Shown: positions 1 to 9,078 of the stretch, in pieces
Layout of the letters: the number at the start of each line of letters is the position of its first letter
How positions within the stretch are numbered: position 1 is the stretch's first letter
Assembly (NCBI GenBank): GCA_039183535.1
Contig: JBCDBO010000011.1
Coordinates: forward strand, 1 to 64,000
Source of the DNA: JBCAXA01 sp039183535
GTDB taxonomy: Bacteria; Pseudomonadota; Gammaproteobacteria; Steroidobacterales; Woeseiaceae
Reading direction: 5' to 3'
Length of the DNA stretch: 64,000 nt
The notes under the pieces: generated by a model
What the model saw: the letters and a program-made list of their open reading frames with translations, nothing else
Told to the model about the DNA's origin: nothing
Databases searched by the model: none
Translations under genes and position numbers: made by a program

Positions 1-1
1 C

Positions 2-772
2 CGAGACGGGGCTCTTTCGCACCTTACCCGCATTTACGTTCAGGAGCGCGACTGGGATAAGGCAATCGGTGTTGGGCGCAAGCGCGAAGCACGCGGCGGC
101 GACGACGTTTCTCGAAGCGTTGCCCACTATCACTGCGAGCTGGCCGAGCAGGCCATAGACCGAGCGGATTACTCATCGGCTCGGCAGTATCTTCGCGATG
201 CGCAGTCGGGCCGCGGCCGCACAACTCGCGGGACATTGATTCGTGCCGAGCTCGCAGAACGGACCGGTGATACGAGCACCGCGAACAAGCTCTATTGGCG
301 CGTCGTTAGCGAGAACACCGACCTAATTGTCGAGGTGTTGCCGCGCTTGCATGCGATGTACGCGGCTGACGGCAAGCTCGATGAGCTTGAGGCCGCATTG
401 GCCGATCGTGTGGCGAAGCAGCCTGAGATGACGAGCGCGTTGGCCTACGTTGGCGTTTTACACCCGGAACTTGATAGTGCGGTGCTGCAGAGGTGTCTTA
501 GCGATTACGTCAGTAATGAGCCGACGCTCGCCGAGTTTATCGATGTTGCCGTTGTCAGCGATGCCGCCGCCGGCGAGGAAGCCTTGGTGAAGGTGAAAGC
601 CGGTTTATCTCGACTGGCGACAAAAACGCCGAAGTATCGGTGCAGCGAATGCGGTTTCTCCAGTATGTCGTTGCTGTGGCATTGCCCGAGTTGCAAATCT
701 TGGGAGACGCAGAAGCCTGCAAACCAGGTTCGGTTCGATTCATTAGTACGCGGCGGCAGCGTCGACTGGTGA
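2..772 (+). CDS. lapB: Lipopolysaccharide assembly protein LapB (YciM), 5'-truncated
   Basis: The frame is open from the window edge, so the N-terminal anchor and first TPRs are missing. The visible part reads as TPR helices (RIYVQERDWDKAI, VAHYHCELAEQA) and ends in a rubredoxin-like metal-binding knuckle with the motif YRCSECGF then WHCPSCKSW, four cysteines in two CxxC pairs. That combination is diagnostic of LapB, which with FtsH controls LpxC turnover and so LPS synthesis at the inner membrane. The first in-window start-like codon (TTG at 236) is internal and should not be used. In relatives lapA and ihfB lie just upstream; they would be outside this window. Confidence 0.95.
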   Translation, partial: RDGALSHLTRIYVQERDWDKAIGVGRKREARGGDDVSRSVAHYHCELAEQAIDRADYSSARQYLRDAQSGRGRTTRGTLIRAELAERTGDTSTANKLYWRVVSENTDLIVEVLPRLHAMYAADGKLDELEAALADRVAKQPEMTSALAYVGVLHPELDSAVLQRCLSDYVSNEPTLAEFIDVAVVSDAAAGEEALVKVKAGLSRLATKTPKYRCSECGFSSMSLLWHCPSCKSWETQKPANQVRFDSLVRGGSVDW

Positions 773-787
773 GCGCGAGCTAGTTAC

Positions 788-2137
788 ATGGCGCAACGCT
801 TGCAAACAGTGGGGTGGTCGAGTGGCCAAATAGCGGTACAGATTTACCGAGATGTGCCGTCGCTGCTGCTCCTATTCTTCATGACGCAGATTCTCGGAAT
901 CTCACCCGCGCTAGCTGGAACGGCGATCTTCGGACCAAAACTGGTCGTGGCCGTCCTGGCGGACATTGGCGCTGGTTGGGTCAGCGACCGCTTGCGCGAG
1001 CGTGGCAGCCGTGCGCGCTTGTTGCTCGCCGGTGCGCTGTTGTCACCGGTTTTCTTGGTGTTGCTGTTTCAATTGCCAAGCGCGGCTACAGAAATGGGCC
1101 GAGCACTTTATGTGGCGTTGATATTAACGGCATATATGATTGTTTTCTCTTCGTTTTCGGTGCCTCATTTGGCCATCGGAACGGAAGTGTCAGACGATCG
1201 CCATCAGCGTACGACGGCAATGGCGTGGCGAACAGCCATGTCCGGTCTCGGACTGTTGGTGGCCGCATCGCTGGCGCCAATTTTGGTCGGCCGCTTCGGC
1301 GGCGGTGCGGACGGCTACGCGACGATGTCGCTGCTGTTGGCCGCCGTCTGCAGTATCACGCTTGTCATTTCGTGGTGGGGTAGTCGTGCAATCGACCAAC
1401 GCGGTGTTGCGTCGCGCTCCGTCGACGCCGACACGACAGCGCCGTCCGGAGAAGGCTCGCAGTGGCGCTCGCTATTCAGCAATCGCGCGGCCGTTGGGTT
1501 AATGACCGCGTTTTTCAGTCAGCTCTGCGCGATGGGTATGGCCTACGCGACGCTGGCCTATTTGTTTACGTTCAATCTCGCTTTCGCGCAGCCGCTGGAG
1601 ACGATCGGGGTCATGGTCTTGCTCATCAGTGTCATGGCCATAGGCATCCAGCCGCTGTGGGTTAGCACCGCGCGGCGCATTGGACGGCGGTACGTCTACA
1701 TCATCGGCTTGCTCGGTTACACCGCCTCATTGCTGGTGATCGCGTTGGCGCCGGCGCAGAACGCGATGTGGATTTACGCCGGCGGGTTGATGATGGGGGT
1801 GTTTCAGTCTGCCTGCTTCACGTCGGCTTTCTCGATGCTCGCCGACGTCATCGAGGATGATCGGCTAGCGCTCGGACGGTCACGAGCTGGTATGTTCTCA
1901 GCGTTGTTTTCGATCATTGATAAGACCGGTTTCGCGCTAGGCGGCACGCTATTGGTTGGCTTACTCCTTGAGTCGAGCGGCTTTGTTGCTGGGCAAACCT
2001 CGCAAAGCGCGGATGCGATGTTCGGAATTACGCTCGGCTTTGCGGTTGCACCTGCGCTTCTAAACGTGCTCTCGCTGGCGCTGATATGGTTCGTCTATCC
2101 GGCCGAGCGGCAAACTCCGCAGCGTGTTGTCGCGTAA
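788..2137 (+). CDS. MFS transporter, GPH (MelB-like) cation symporter family
   Basis: A 449-residue protein with about twelve hydrophobic segments. The N-terminal IYRDVPSLLLLFFMTQILGI and the loop VSDRLRERG after TM2 match the glycoside-pentoside-hexuronide:cation symporter branch of the major facilitator superfamily (MFS_2). Family members import sugars or related solutes with Na+ or H+; the substrate cannot be read from sequence. The gene follows lapB by 15 bp and may be co-transcribed. There is no adjacent glycosidase or regulator to hint at a substrate. Confidence 0.85.
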   Translation: MAQRLQTVGWSSGQIAVQIYRDVPSLLLLFFMTQILGISPALAGTAIFGPKLVVAVLADIGAGWVSDRLRERGSRARLLLAGALLSPVFLVLLFQLPSAATEMGRALYVALILTAYMIVFSSFSVPHLAIGTEVSDDRHQRTTAMAWRTAMSGLGLLVAASLAPILVGRFGGGADGYATMSLLLAAVCSITLVISWWGSRAIDQRGVASRSVDADTTAPSGEGSQWRSLFSNRAAVGLMTAFFSQLCAMGMAYATLAYLFTFNLAFAQPLETIGVMVLLISVMAIGIQPLWVSTARRIGRRYVYIIGLLGYTASLLVIALAPAQNAMWIYAGGLMMGVFQSACFTSAFSMLADVIEDDRLALGRSRAGMFSALFSIIDKTGFALGGTLLVGLLLESSGFVAGQTSQSADAMFGITLGFAVAPALLNVLSLALIWFVYPAERQTPQRVVA

Positions 2138-2262
2138 GGTCGACACGCTGGTGCAAACCCAGCGAAATCCCCGATTTTCTCCAACAGCAGCGCGATAGCG
2201 CTTTGACCGAGACTCATGGCCATCGCGGTAATCGGTACCGCGCCTCTGCCCAAGGAGTTTCA

Positions 2263-2556
2263 ATGATGCGTACATTTCTCGCCGCAGCGCTGCTAGCGGT
2301 GCTTTTCGCGAGCGGTGCGGTGAATGCCGCTGAGGTCAATATCAATACCGCCAATTCAGCGGAGCTCGCTGAACGTCTGGTCGGTATTGGTGCCGCCAAA
2401 GCGGCTGCCATCGTCGATTATCGGCGCTCGAATGGCCCGTTTCGCTCGATCGACGATCTGGCCAAGGTTGATGGCATCGGCAAAGCCATCGTCGAGCAGA
2501 ATCGCGCCAATATTCGACTCGGTAAGCCTGCGAAACCCACATCGACGAAACCGTAA
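2263..2556 (+). CDS. ComEA-like helix-hairpin-helix protein, secreted
   Basis: A 97-residue protein starting at the first of two adjacent ATGs; AAGGAG lies at 2252-2257. Residues 1-22 form a signal peptide ending in VNAA. The rest is a ComEA-type HhH domain: VNINTANSAEL, then LVGIGAAKAAAIVDYR and VDGIGKAIVEQNR, the two hairpins that bind the DNA backbone. ComEA proteins act in the periplasm during DNA uptake; short proteobacterial versions like this are common even without a full competence locus nearby. The tail is short and basic (KPAKPTSTKP). Confidence 0.88.
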   Translation: MMRTFLAAALLAVLFASGAVNAAEVNINTANSAELAERLVGIGAAKAAAIVDYRRSNGPFRSIDDLAKVDGIGKAIVEQNRANIRLGKPAKPTSTKP

Positions 2557-2660
2557 GCCCGACCTGAGCGGCGGTACCACCGTCGGTGCCGTCGCTCATT
2601 GCTGTCTTCGCCTGCGTCGGGTTGCTACCATTGCGACCAACCCGTCGTCGGAGTATGACT

Positions 2661-3527
2661 ATGCCGCAGCCGGTTAAGGCCGCCGTTTTCCCTGTTGCAG
2701 GTCGTGGCACGCGTTTCTTGCCGGCGACCAAAGCCAGCCCGAAAGAAATGCTGCCGATCGTCGATAAGCCGCTGATTCAGTATGCGGTCGAGGAAGCTGT
2801 TGCGGCAGGTGCGACGAATCTGGTTTTTATCACGCACGCGTCGAAACGCTCGATTGAAGATCATTTCGATATTGATCCGGAGCTGGAGCGTGCGCTCGAC
2901 GAGGGCGGCAAGAGCGAACTGCTCGACATCGTGCGCTCCATAAAACCGACCGGCGTGTCTTGTACGTTCATCCGCCAAGGCGAGCCCCTGGGTCTTGGCC
3001 ACGCCGTGCTCTGCGCTGAACCGGCGGTCGGCAATCAGCCATTCTTCGTTCACCTGCCGGACGACATGATTAAAGCCCAGACCCCGTGCCTGAAACAGAT
3101 GGCGGATTTTTACGCGCAGCACGGTGGTGCTGCGCTAGCGGTACAGACGGTGCCGAAAGAAAAGACCGCGAGCTACGGGATCGTCTCGCTACACGCTGGC
3201 GATACCTTGCAGCGAATCAGTGGCATGGTGGAGAAGCCACAACCGGACGTCGCGCCGTCGAACTTGGCCGTCGTTGGCCGGTATTTGCTCGATGGCAGTA
3301 TTTTCGATGTCCTAAAGACCATCGGGCGTGGCGCTGGCGGTGAGATTCAGCTCACCGATGCGATCGCCGCGCAGCTTACCGATGTACCTACTTACGCATT
3401 CCCGTTCGAGGGCAAGCGCTATGACTGTGGGAACAAACTCGGTTTCTTAGAGGCGACCGTTGAGTACGCGCTGGAGCACGCCGAGATCGGTGCGGGCTTC
3501 AAAGACTACTTAGCCTCGCTGCGCTAG
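2661..3527 (+). CDS. galU: UTP--glucose-1-phosphate uridylyltransferase
   Basis: GalU makes UDP-glucose from UTP and glucose-1-phosphate, feeding LPS core, capsule and osmoprotectant synthesis. The nucleotide-binding signature FPVAGRGTRFLPATKASPKE is at the N-terminus, followed by LPIVDKPLIQYAVEEA, LGLGHAVLCAEPAVG, VHLPDDMI and the C-terminal EGKRYDCGNKLGFLEA; length (288 aa) is normal. GGAG at 2650-2653 is seven bases before the ATG at 2661, which is preferred over the ATG at 2655 (one base after the SD) and over an upstream extension. Confidence 0.97.
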   Translation: MPQPVKAAVFPVAGRGTRFLPATKASPKEMLPIVDKPLIQYAVEEAVAAGATNLVFITHASKRSIEDHFDIDPELERALDEGGKSELLDIVRSIKPTGVSCTFIRQGEPLGLGHAVLCAEPAVGNQPFFVHLPDDMIKAQTPCLKQMADFYAQHGGAALAVQTVPKEKTASYGIVSLHAGDTLQRISGMVEKPQPDVAPSNLAVVGRYLLDGSIFDVLKTIGRGAGGEIQLTDAIAAQLTDVPTYAFPFEGKRYDCGNKLGFLEATVEYALEHAEIGAGFKDYLASLR

Positions 3528-3530
3528 CGC

Positions 3531-3923
3531 TCAGTCAGCAAGAAAAGCCGCCAAGCCGGCGAAGTAGTGGTCCCAGCCAGCATCGTGCTGGCTAACAGAA
3601 CCCTCGCTCTTAAAACCACTGTGCACAAGATCGATGACGGTCTGGTCACCCTTCGCCGTGAAGCGCACGTCGATCGTTGATGCCTCGCCATCGTTGTCCC
3701 ATTCCCATGAGTACACCAGCCGTTGGTTCGGTTCCACGACTGAGAACGTACCGGCGTTGCGGGCTGAGAATTCCGGTGTCGTGGCATGCAGGATGTAATG
3801 ACCGCCGACTCGGGCGTCAATGTCCATTCGCGTTGCTGGCGGGATGACCGTATCGCTCGATACCCATGCGGCGTAGACCTTGGCAACCGGATTGTCGATT
3901 GTGATTGTCTTTTCGATATTCAT
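3531..3923 (-). CDS. SRPBCC / AHSA1 domain protein
   Basis: A 130-residue single-domain protein of the START-like SRPBCC superfamily, Aha1-C-like branch. It begins IEKTITIDNPVAKVYAAWV and has the typical core Y-S-W-E-W-D near the middle and HSGFKSE ... HDAGWDHYFAGLAAFL at the end. Such proteins form a helix-grip fold around a hydrophobic cavity; no specific ligand can be assigned. Convergent with galU, with a 3 bp gap. Confidence 0.85.
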   Translation of the reverse strand: MNIEKTITIDNPVAKVYAAWVSSDTVIPPATRMDIDARVGGHYILHATTPEFSARNAGTFSVVEPNQRLVYSWEWDNDGEASTIDVRFTAKGDQTVIDLVHSGFKSEGSVSQHDAGWDHYFAGLAAFLAD

Positions 3924-4004
3924 AGTGCGGATTTAGACTCGTGCGTGACCATTGTGTTCACCGGGCGATACGATTTGGTTCTCAACGATGATACGCGCTA
4001 GGCA

Positions 4005-4406
4005 ATGAGAACGAACACATTGAACGCCAGTGTGGGGTGCTCCCGATGCTGGTCTACAGACGCGGTATCCGCGTGGTCGCTGATCAAATCGGTCCCGATC
4101 GAGACATACCTCATCGATGAGTCGCACTACATTGTCAGTCTCCGGCGTTGTAGTGCGTGCGGACAGGGGTATCTGCAGGTAACGACGGAGACGGTCGACT
4201 GGGACAACGGCGACGACCCTATTTTTCGAACCATTGTTCCACTGAGCGAGATGGAACAGCGCCGTTTGCTGCGCGATCAGCCGCCCTCCGAGCTGGATTT
4301 GTTGCGCATCGGAGCGCAGCGACCGTCGTTATGGTACGACCACGCCAGCGGCGAAGAGGCGAGCGTGTATTGGGGGCGGGGGATGCGGGTCGGTCCGCAC
4401 GATTGA
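4005..4406 (+). CDS. Hypothetical protein with two CxxC pairs (zinc-ribbon-like)
   Basis: A 133-residue cytosolic protein that I do not recognise. Two pairs, CSRC (residues 12-15) and CSAC (49-52), are spaced like a zinc ribbon; the rest is acidic with DWDNGDDPIF and a C-terminal WGRGMRVGPHD. No signal peptide or membrane segment. It lies alone between a convergent kinase gene and a divergent SRPBCC gene. The CxxC pairs and ordinary codon use support a real gene; function unknown. Confidence 0.6.
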   Translation: MRTNTLNASVGCSRCWSTDAVSAWSLIKSVPIETYLIDESHYIVSLRRCSACGQGYLQVTTETVDWDNGDDPIFRTIVPLSEMEQRRLLRDQPPSELDLLRIGAQRPSLWYDHASGEEASVYWGRGMRVGPHD

Positions 4407-4657
4407 CGGCCACACAGGCACTTACTAGCTTTCGCCACTACGGCTTTCCGCCAGTAATCGCTAATGTCGCGGCCAAAATAGAGTAGTCGTTAGCCTAATT
4501 AGGGCGGACCGGCGGTGCGCCGGCTGGACGTATTCTTGCATTCGCCAACCGCCTCTCGCTTGCGAATACCGAGTGCGGCCGCTAATCATTGCCACGATAC
4601 GCTGCCATGATCGTTCGCTGTCAGACCTTACGTTTTCGTGTGGGCGTCGGGAGATTG

Positions 4658-7123
4658 TCAGTCGGTAAAGGCATCTGCGGCGTCGCGAATTCTTGTCGCT
4701 TCCGCAAGTCGCCAAGGTTGTACGTTTACCTCTTCCCGCCGAATTTTCGAACCGGCGGCAGCCAACGCCCTTGCGACCTCAGCATTGCCAGCGGCGAGTT
4801 CTGCCTCGGCGCGCCAGAGCGTGACGTCAGACGCCCATTGATTGCCGGGCGATGTCCACTGCGGTCCTGACTGAATGAGCGTGTAGGCTTCCCGCAGATT
4901 ATCGGTGGCCTCGTCGATCATTCCTGTTTCCAATAGGGCTTTGCCGAGTATCGATTGAACTCGCCCGGCCGCTGGCGTCTGTTCGCCAACCGTCGCTTGC
5001 ATTCGGCGAAGTATGTCGGGTAGGGCGCGCAGCGCTTGCTCGCTATTGCCCAAGTAAACATTGGCGCGGGCGAGATTGATTTCCAATGCAAGTCGAGTAA
5101 ACGAGTCGTTGGGCAATGCGCCTTCAGCAATCTTAGTGGCCTCGAGCAGCGCCGATTTTGCCGTGTCGAACTGTCCAAGAGCGATGTAAGCGGCGGCCAC
5201 GTTAAGCTGCGCGGACACCAGGCCCACATAGTCGTCACCGAAGCGTTGCTTCGTCCGCTCGATACATTTGGTGTATGTCGCAATCGCATCATGGAGGCGC
5301 CCAAGTCCGTCATAGGAGTAACCGAGGTTGCAAAGTACGGTGATAGCGCTCGTGCGCAGGGTGTAGCCGTTCTCTTCAGCGATCTGCAGTGCTTCTTCTT
5401 TAAGTCTCGCGCCGCGCTCGAAATCGCGATTAGCTTCGTGGACGGAGGCGAGGTTGGACAGGTGAACGTATTTCAAATAGACATCGTTCGGCGCCAGTGC
5501 CGCTAGTATTTCGCCCTTTCGTTCCAGGTTGTCGATGCTAATCTGTATTTGTTCTTTGGTTTGGCCCCCAGTCGGGTATAGCAGTGGCGTGGATCCCAGT
5601 ACATCTGCGAAAGCCAGCGTATCGTCCATACCGAGCGCCTGGTATTCCGCAATAGCCCGTTGCATAACCTCGCGGGCGCGGTCGTAGTCGCCAATCGATG
5701 TGTACATAGGGCCAATGTCGCCGAGGGCCAATGCACGTTTTTCGTGTGGCATTGGCTTCGTCGTGTCATGGTAGTCCAGGACTCGCTCCGCGAACATAAG
5801 CGCCTTTTCGGAATCCCCCAGGCCCTGGTAGCCCGACGCAATCAACGCCATGATGTCGTGACGTATCTCGTGCGAGGTCTGGAGTTCGCGGTCTATCCGT
5901 AGCGCGGCTTCATCCATGACGTCGCGAAGCGTGATGTCGACGTTACCGGCGACCTCTGGATCAACGCGATCAAAAAGACTACGGACGAAAGTTGCTGTTT
6001 CGTTGGCACGTCGTGCTTCAACGGTAGCCTGTGAATACTGCCACCAAGTGGCTGCGAGACCGGTACTGAGACTCGCAACAACGGCGGCAATCGCCGTTAC
6101 GACGAGCCGGTTCCGACCAAGGAACTTGCGAAATACGTAGCGCGTTTCGTTGCGGCGTGAGCTGATTGGATAGCCGTCGAGATAGGCGGCTATCTCTAGC
6201 CGTAGTGCATCGACAGACGCGAATCGATCCGTGGCCGATGCGGCCGTGCATTGCTCGATGACTAAACTCAGATCGTGCGATACAACGGCGTTGCCGCCGC
6301 TCAGCAGTGTGCGCAACAGACAACCGAGCGCGTAGATGTCGCTGGCTACCGAATGCGGCTGGCCGCTCTTTAACTCTGGGGCAGCGTAGCCGGCAGAAAA
6401 TCCCGTCGGGTGGCCGTCGTAGGATTTTCCCGTCCATTTGCCCACACCAAAATCTAATAGGCGGGCTCGATCATCGGCGACCAGAATGTTCGCTGGTTTG
6501 ACGTCACCGTGAACAACAAACGACTGATGGCAATACGAGACCGCATCACAGACTTGTAGAAAAACGGCCAGGCGGCGAGCTTCGGAAAGCGGCGCGCAAT
6601 AGATATCAATTGGCTCGCCAGCAACATACTCCATAACGAAGTACGGCATGTCATCGCCGGTGACCCCGGCATCGATAATCCTCGCAATGTTTGGGTGCTC
6701 CAGTCGCGCTAAGTTCGACCGTTCGTCGAGAAAGAGTTGGCGCTGTTTCTCGGTGTGTTGAAACCGTGGCAGAAACTTTACGGCGACCGTTTGCTCATAA
6801 ACGCCGTCGCAGCGTTCCGCCTTAAATACAATCCCCATACCGCCCCGATCGACTAGGGCCGTGATCTTGAATGGCCCAACCTCTGAGCCGACTCGGTCGA
6901 GGTCTTCTTTCAAGAGCATTTCGCTGAATAGAGACGGTGCGGTCTGGTCGATGCTGTACGGTGCCGACTGGTCATCCAGCGCGAGGTTGAGGAGTCGTTC
7001 GAGTCGCTGTGCGGCCTCAGGATGATCGCTTGCAACAGTCTGCAACATAGTGGCACGAGCGCTTGGCGATGCTGCGAGCAAGTCGTCCAGCGCCTTCTCG
7101 AAATTGAAGTTGCTAGGCGGCAA
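4658..7123 (-). CDS. Ser/Thr protein kinase with transmembrane segment and C-terminal TPR region (kinase 1)
   Basis: An 821-residue protein. Kinase domain about residues 84-320: glycine loop DRGGMGIVFKAE (92-103), Lys116, HGDVKPAN (205-212) with catalytic Asp207, LDFGVG with Asp224, APE at 248-250. The usual HRD arginine is glycine, so it is a non-RD kinase. One hydrophobic segment at about 339-361 would anchor it in the inner membrane; the remaining 450 residues are TPR-like helices (LYPTGG, LGDIGPMYTSIGDYDRA, LCNLGYSYDGLGRLHDA). It lies 70 bp downstream of an ECF sigma gene and very probably forms an operon with it. The start is TTG at 7123 with AAGGA six bases upstream. Confidence 0.9.
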   Translation of the reverse strand: MPPSNFNFEKALDDLLAASPSARATMLQTVASDHPEAAQRLERLLNLALDDQSAPYSIDQTAPSLFSEMLLKEDLDRVGSEVGPFKITALVDRGGMGIVFKAERCDGVYEQTVAVKFLPRFQHTEKQRQLFLDERSNLARLEHPNIARIIDAGVTGDDMPYFVMEYVAGEPIDIYCAPLSEARRLAVFLQVCDAVSYCHQSFVVHGDVKPANILVADDRARLLDFGVGKWTGKSYDGHPTGFSAGYAAPELKSGQPHSVASDIYALGCLLRTLLSGGNAVVSHDLSLVIEQCTAASATDRFASVDALRLEIAAYLDGYPISSRRNETRYVFRKFLGRNRLVVTAIAAVVASLSTGLAATWWQYSQATVEARRANETATFVRSLFDRVDPEVAGNVDITLRDVMDEAALRIDRELQTSHEIRHDIMALIASGYQGLGDSEKALMFAERVLDYHDTTKPMPHEKRALALGDIGPMYTSIGDYDRAREVMQRAIAEYQALGMDDTLAFADVLGSTPLLYPTGGQTKEQIQISIDNLERKGEILAALAPNDVYLKYVHLSNLASVHEANRDFERGARLKEEALQIAEENGYTLRTSAITVLCNLGYSYDGLGRLHDAIATYTKCIERTKQRFGDDYVGLVSAQLNVAAAYIALGQFDTAKSALLEATKIAEGALPNDSFTRLALEINLARANVYLGNSEQALRALPDILRRMQATVGEQTPAAGRVQSILGKALLETGMIDEATDNLREAYTLIQSGPQWTSPGNQWASDVTLWRAEAELAAGNAEVARALAAAGSKIRREEVNVQPWRLAEATRIRDAADAFTD

Positions 7124-7193
7124 TTCTGGTCCTTTGGTGCGCGATAGAAGCCTTCTTGGTCATACGATAAATGACGTTGAAGACCGCCAATGC

Positions 7194-7754
7194 TTAATCG
7201 CTCGTCAAGTAGTCACCGACGAAGGCGCGGGCTTTCATCCAATTGCGCTGCGCGGAACGTATTGAGGTTCCGGTGGCTGCAGCGAGCTCCGCATCGGTGA
7301 GGCCGGTAAAGAACTTGAGCTCGAAGACGTCGGCGAGACTTTGGCTATGTGCAGCGAGTTTATCAATGGCTTCATTAATGAGCAGAACTTGCTCAGCTTC
7401 TGACGCTACAGCGGCGTCGCTTTCTTCTAATTCGACGTGAGCCATATCCCCGCCGCGTTTGTCGGCGTTCCGCGTGCGGGCATAGTCTACGATGATCTGG
7501 CGCATCGCTCGTGACGCGATGTTCAGCAAATGCGCACTGTTTTCGGCGGCGCCAAGCGATCGGCGCATTTTCAAATACGCTTCGTTGACGACCGCCGTGG
7601 TCTGCAGGGTTGGATTACCGCCAATGTTCTTGCGAATGCGATGGGCGACCCGTCGTAACTCCGAGTACAGCAGCTCCATCGCATGATCGTACGCAGCGTC
7701 ATCGCCTTCCCGGTGCGCTTCAACAAGCTGCGTAATTCCGTCCACCTCTGTCAA
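7194..7754 (-). CDS. ECF-type sigma factor, TIGR02999-like (ECF-1)
   Basis: A 186-residue sigma-70 family protein with only regions 2 and 4. The region-2 motif PTLQTTAVVNEAYLKM, then RQIIVDYARTRNADKRGG, and region 4 DVFELKFFTGLTDAELAAATG with SAQRNW are typical of the Sigma70_ECF/TIGR02999 group, which is habitually encoded beside membrane Ser/Thr kinases. There is no anti-sigma gene nearby; kinase 1 follows. In the related Vibrio EcfP/PknT pair phosphorylation of the sigma factor replaces anti-sigma control; that the same holds here is inference. The start is TTG at 7754, preceded by GGGAGG with seven-base spacing; GTG at 7745 is an alternative. Confidence 0.9.
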   Translation of the reverse strand: MTEVDGITQLVEAHREGDDAAYDHAMELLYSELRRVAHRIRKNIGGNPTLQTTAVVNEAYLKMRRSLGAAENSAHLLNIASRAMRQIIVDYARTRNADKRGGDMAHVELEESDAAVASEAEQVLLINEAIDKLAAHSQSLADVFELKFFTGLTDAELAAATGTSIRSAQRNWMKARAFVGDYLTSD

Positions 7755-7803
7755 CCAGAGTCCTCCCAGAGCGATTCGACCCTAGTGAAGCGCAAGGAAA
7801 AAC

Positions 7804-7839
7804 CCGCCGCAAGCGTTTTTCTTGCAAAAAAATTGGCGG
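7804..7839. promoter_or_regulatory. Nested inverted repeat between ECF-1 and the secreted-protein operon
   Basis: In the 164 bp divergent region, CCGCC (7804-7808) pairs with GGCGG (7835-7839), and immediately inside it GCAAG (7809-7813) pairs with CTTGC (7821-7825). The loops are T- and A-rich. It could be a protein-binding site or an RNA hairpin in the array leader. No sigma-70 promoter was convincingly seen, as expected if the region uses an alternative sigma factor. Confidence 0.35.
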
Positions 7840-7918
7840 ACTTGTGAGCTGCGCTACGTATCTCTAAGTGACGTCCCGGTTTGGGATGCTCGACGGGGTA
7901 AAAAGGAGGAACGGTGCT

Positions 7919-8626
7919 ATGTCTAGGTTGTCGCTATTGGCACGCGGGTGGGTTGCTGGTGGGGCTGTGCTTGCGCTCTTTGTCGTTGCTGCACATGCCC
8001 AACAAACCATCGACGCAGAGATTGAGCAGGCGATCGCTGCGATGCGTGCAGCGGGGCAGTCGGAGCAGCAGATAGCGGATTTTGTTAAGGCCATGGACCA
8101 AGTGCGCGCGATGAGCGTACCGCCTCCACAGGCTACCGGTCGTCAGGCGAATGACATTCAGGCCGCGACGGGAATGACGGACGAGGAAATGGCGCTCGTG
8201 GGTCCGATGGCCAACGCGATTAAGGCGCGTCAGGACCAGCAAATCGGCGAGATGCTGCAACGTGATATCGACGCGTTCGAGAAACGGTACGCCCACAAGC
8301 CGGAGATTGCCGTTACGTTCGATGGTAACGACATCACGATGAAGCGCATCGATTGCCAAGGCGGAGACGCGTTCAACGTCTCGGCGCAAGCGGCTCCCAC
8401 CGTTCATCACCAGGCGGGAATGATGATCAGCGCGCACCGCGGCTGGAGTGTTTCACAGAACAAATGGCTCGCCATGATTGGTGTCCAACAAGGCGGCAAC
8501 AACTATCGCGCCGACCTGCCAGTTAGTGCGATTAGCGAGACACGCGTTCATTTTGACGGTGTAGTCACGTCGAGTCGCGGTGATAGCAAACGCTTAGTGT
8601 TTACCGCATCGTGTGAGCCGTCATGA
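7919..8626 (+). CDS. Secreted two-cysteine protein, array member 1
   Basis: A 235-residue protein; ATG 7919 follows a strong AAGGAGGA (7903-7910). Signal peptide to about residue 27 (VVAAHAQ). A helical stretch (residues 30-125, including EIEQAIAAMRAAGQSEQQI) precedes a C-terminal module that begins AVTFDGND, has Cys146 in RIDCQGGD and ends at Cys232 (ASCEPS), an 86-residue spacing. The next four genes carry the same module. First gene of a six-gene run; its stop overlaps the next start by 4 bp. Not assignable to a named family with certainty; the module resembles the LpqH fold (see findings). Confidence 0.75.
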   Translation: MSRLSLLARGWVAGGAVLALFVVAAHAQQTIDAEIEQAIAAMRAAGQSEQQIADFVKAMDQVRAMSVPPPQATGRQANDIQAATGMTDEEMALVGPMANAIKARQDQQIGEMLQRDIDAFEKRYAHKPEIAVTFDGNDITMKRIDCQGGDAFNVSAQAAPTVHHQAGMMISAHRGWSVSQNKWLAMIGVQQGGNNYRADLPVSAISETRVHFDGVVTSSRGDSKRLVFTASCEPS

Positions 8627-9078
8627 GACGGGTCACTCCAACTGTAATCGCGATGTTTGCACTAGTAATCACCGCCTGCGGATCTGGCTCATCCGACTCG
8701 CTCAGCGGAACGAACGGCAAGCGAGACGCCAGTAAGGGTTCGGGCAAAGGCACTGCGACGTTAGACGGCGTCAGCGAGACGTTGGAAACGTGGCCGGTCA
8801 TGTGCGGGCTTACCCGCGACGGCAACAGCTTCGTTATGCGCGGCGGCTCACCGGACGGCGACGACAACCCAAGAAACAACGTTCTCAACTTATCAATCGG
8901 CGGCGAGAAACAACCCCGGCCTCTCGTTAGCATCGTCTACAACCCGCCGGGCGACGATACGCGTGAAGAGTCCGTCACGCTGACCGGCGATGACGCCGTA
9001 TGGATCGATGGACTCCGTTTCACATGGACGGGGCAGACGCGCAGCGGCAAGACGCTGGAAGTGGACATCGAATGCTAG
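8623..9078 (+). CDS. Lipoprotein with two-cysteine module, array member 2
   Basis: A 151-residue protein with ATGA overlap to the previous gene. The signal peptide ends in a lipobox-like LVITAC (lipidated Cys19), followed by a Gly/Ser/Lys-rich spacer. The mature module starts ATLDGVSETLE, has Cys61 in PVMCGLTRDGN and ends with Cys151 as the last residue (VDIEC), spacing 90. The pattern short beta-strand/DG ... C ... E-V/I-x-C at the terminus recurs in all five array members. Likely anchored to the outer or inner membrane and folded by one disulfide; function unknown. Confidence 0.75.
   Translation: MRRVTPTVIAMFALVITACGSGSSDSLSGTNGKRDASKGSGKGTATLDGVSETLETWPVMCGLTRDGNSFVMRGGSPDGDDNPRNNVLNLSIGGEKQPRPLVSIVYNPPGDDTREESVTLTGDDAVWIDGLRFTWTGQTRSGKTLEVDIEC

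Noticed and set aside
4407..4657. Possible small gene between the CxxC protein and kinase 1
   Set aside because: Only short overlapping frames without ribosome sites; a GC hairpin near 4507-4530 is the sole structure.
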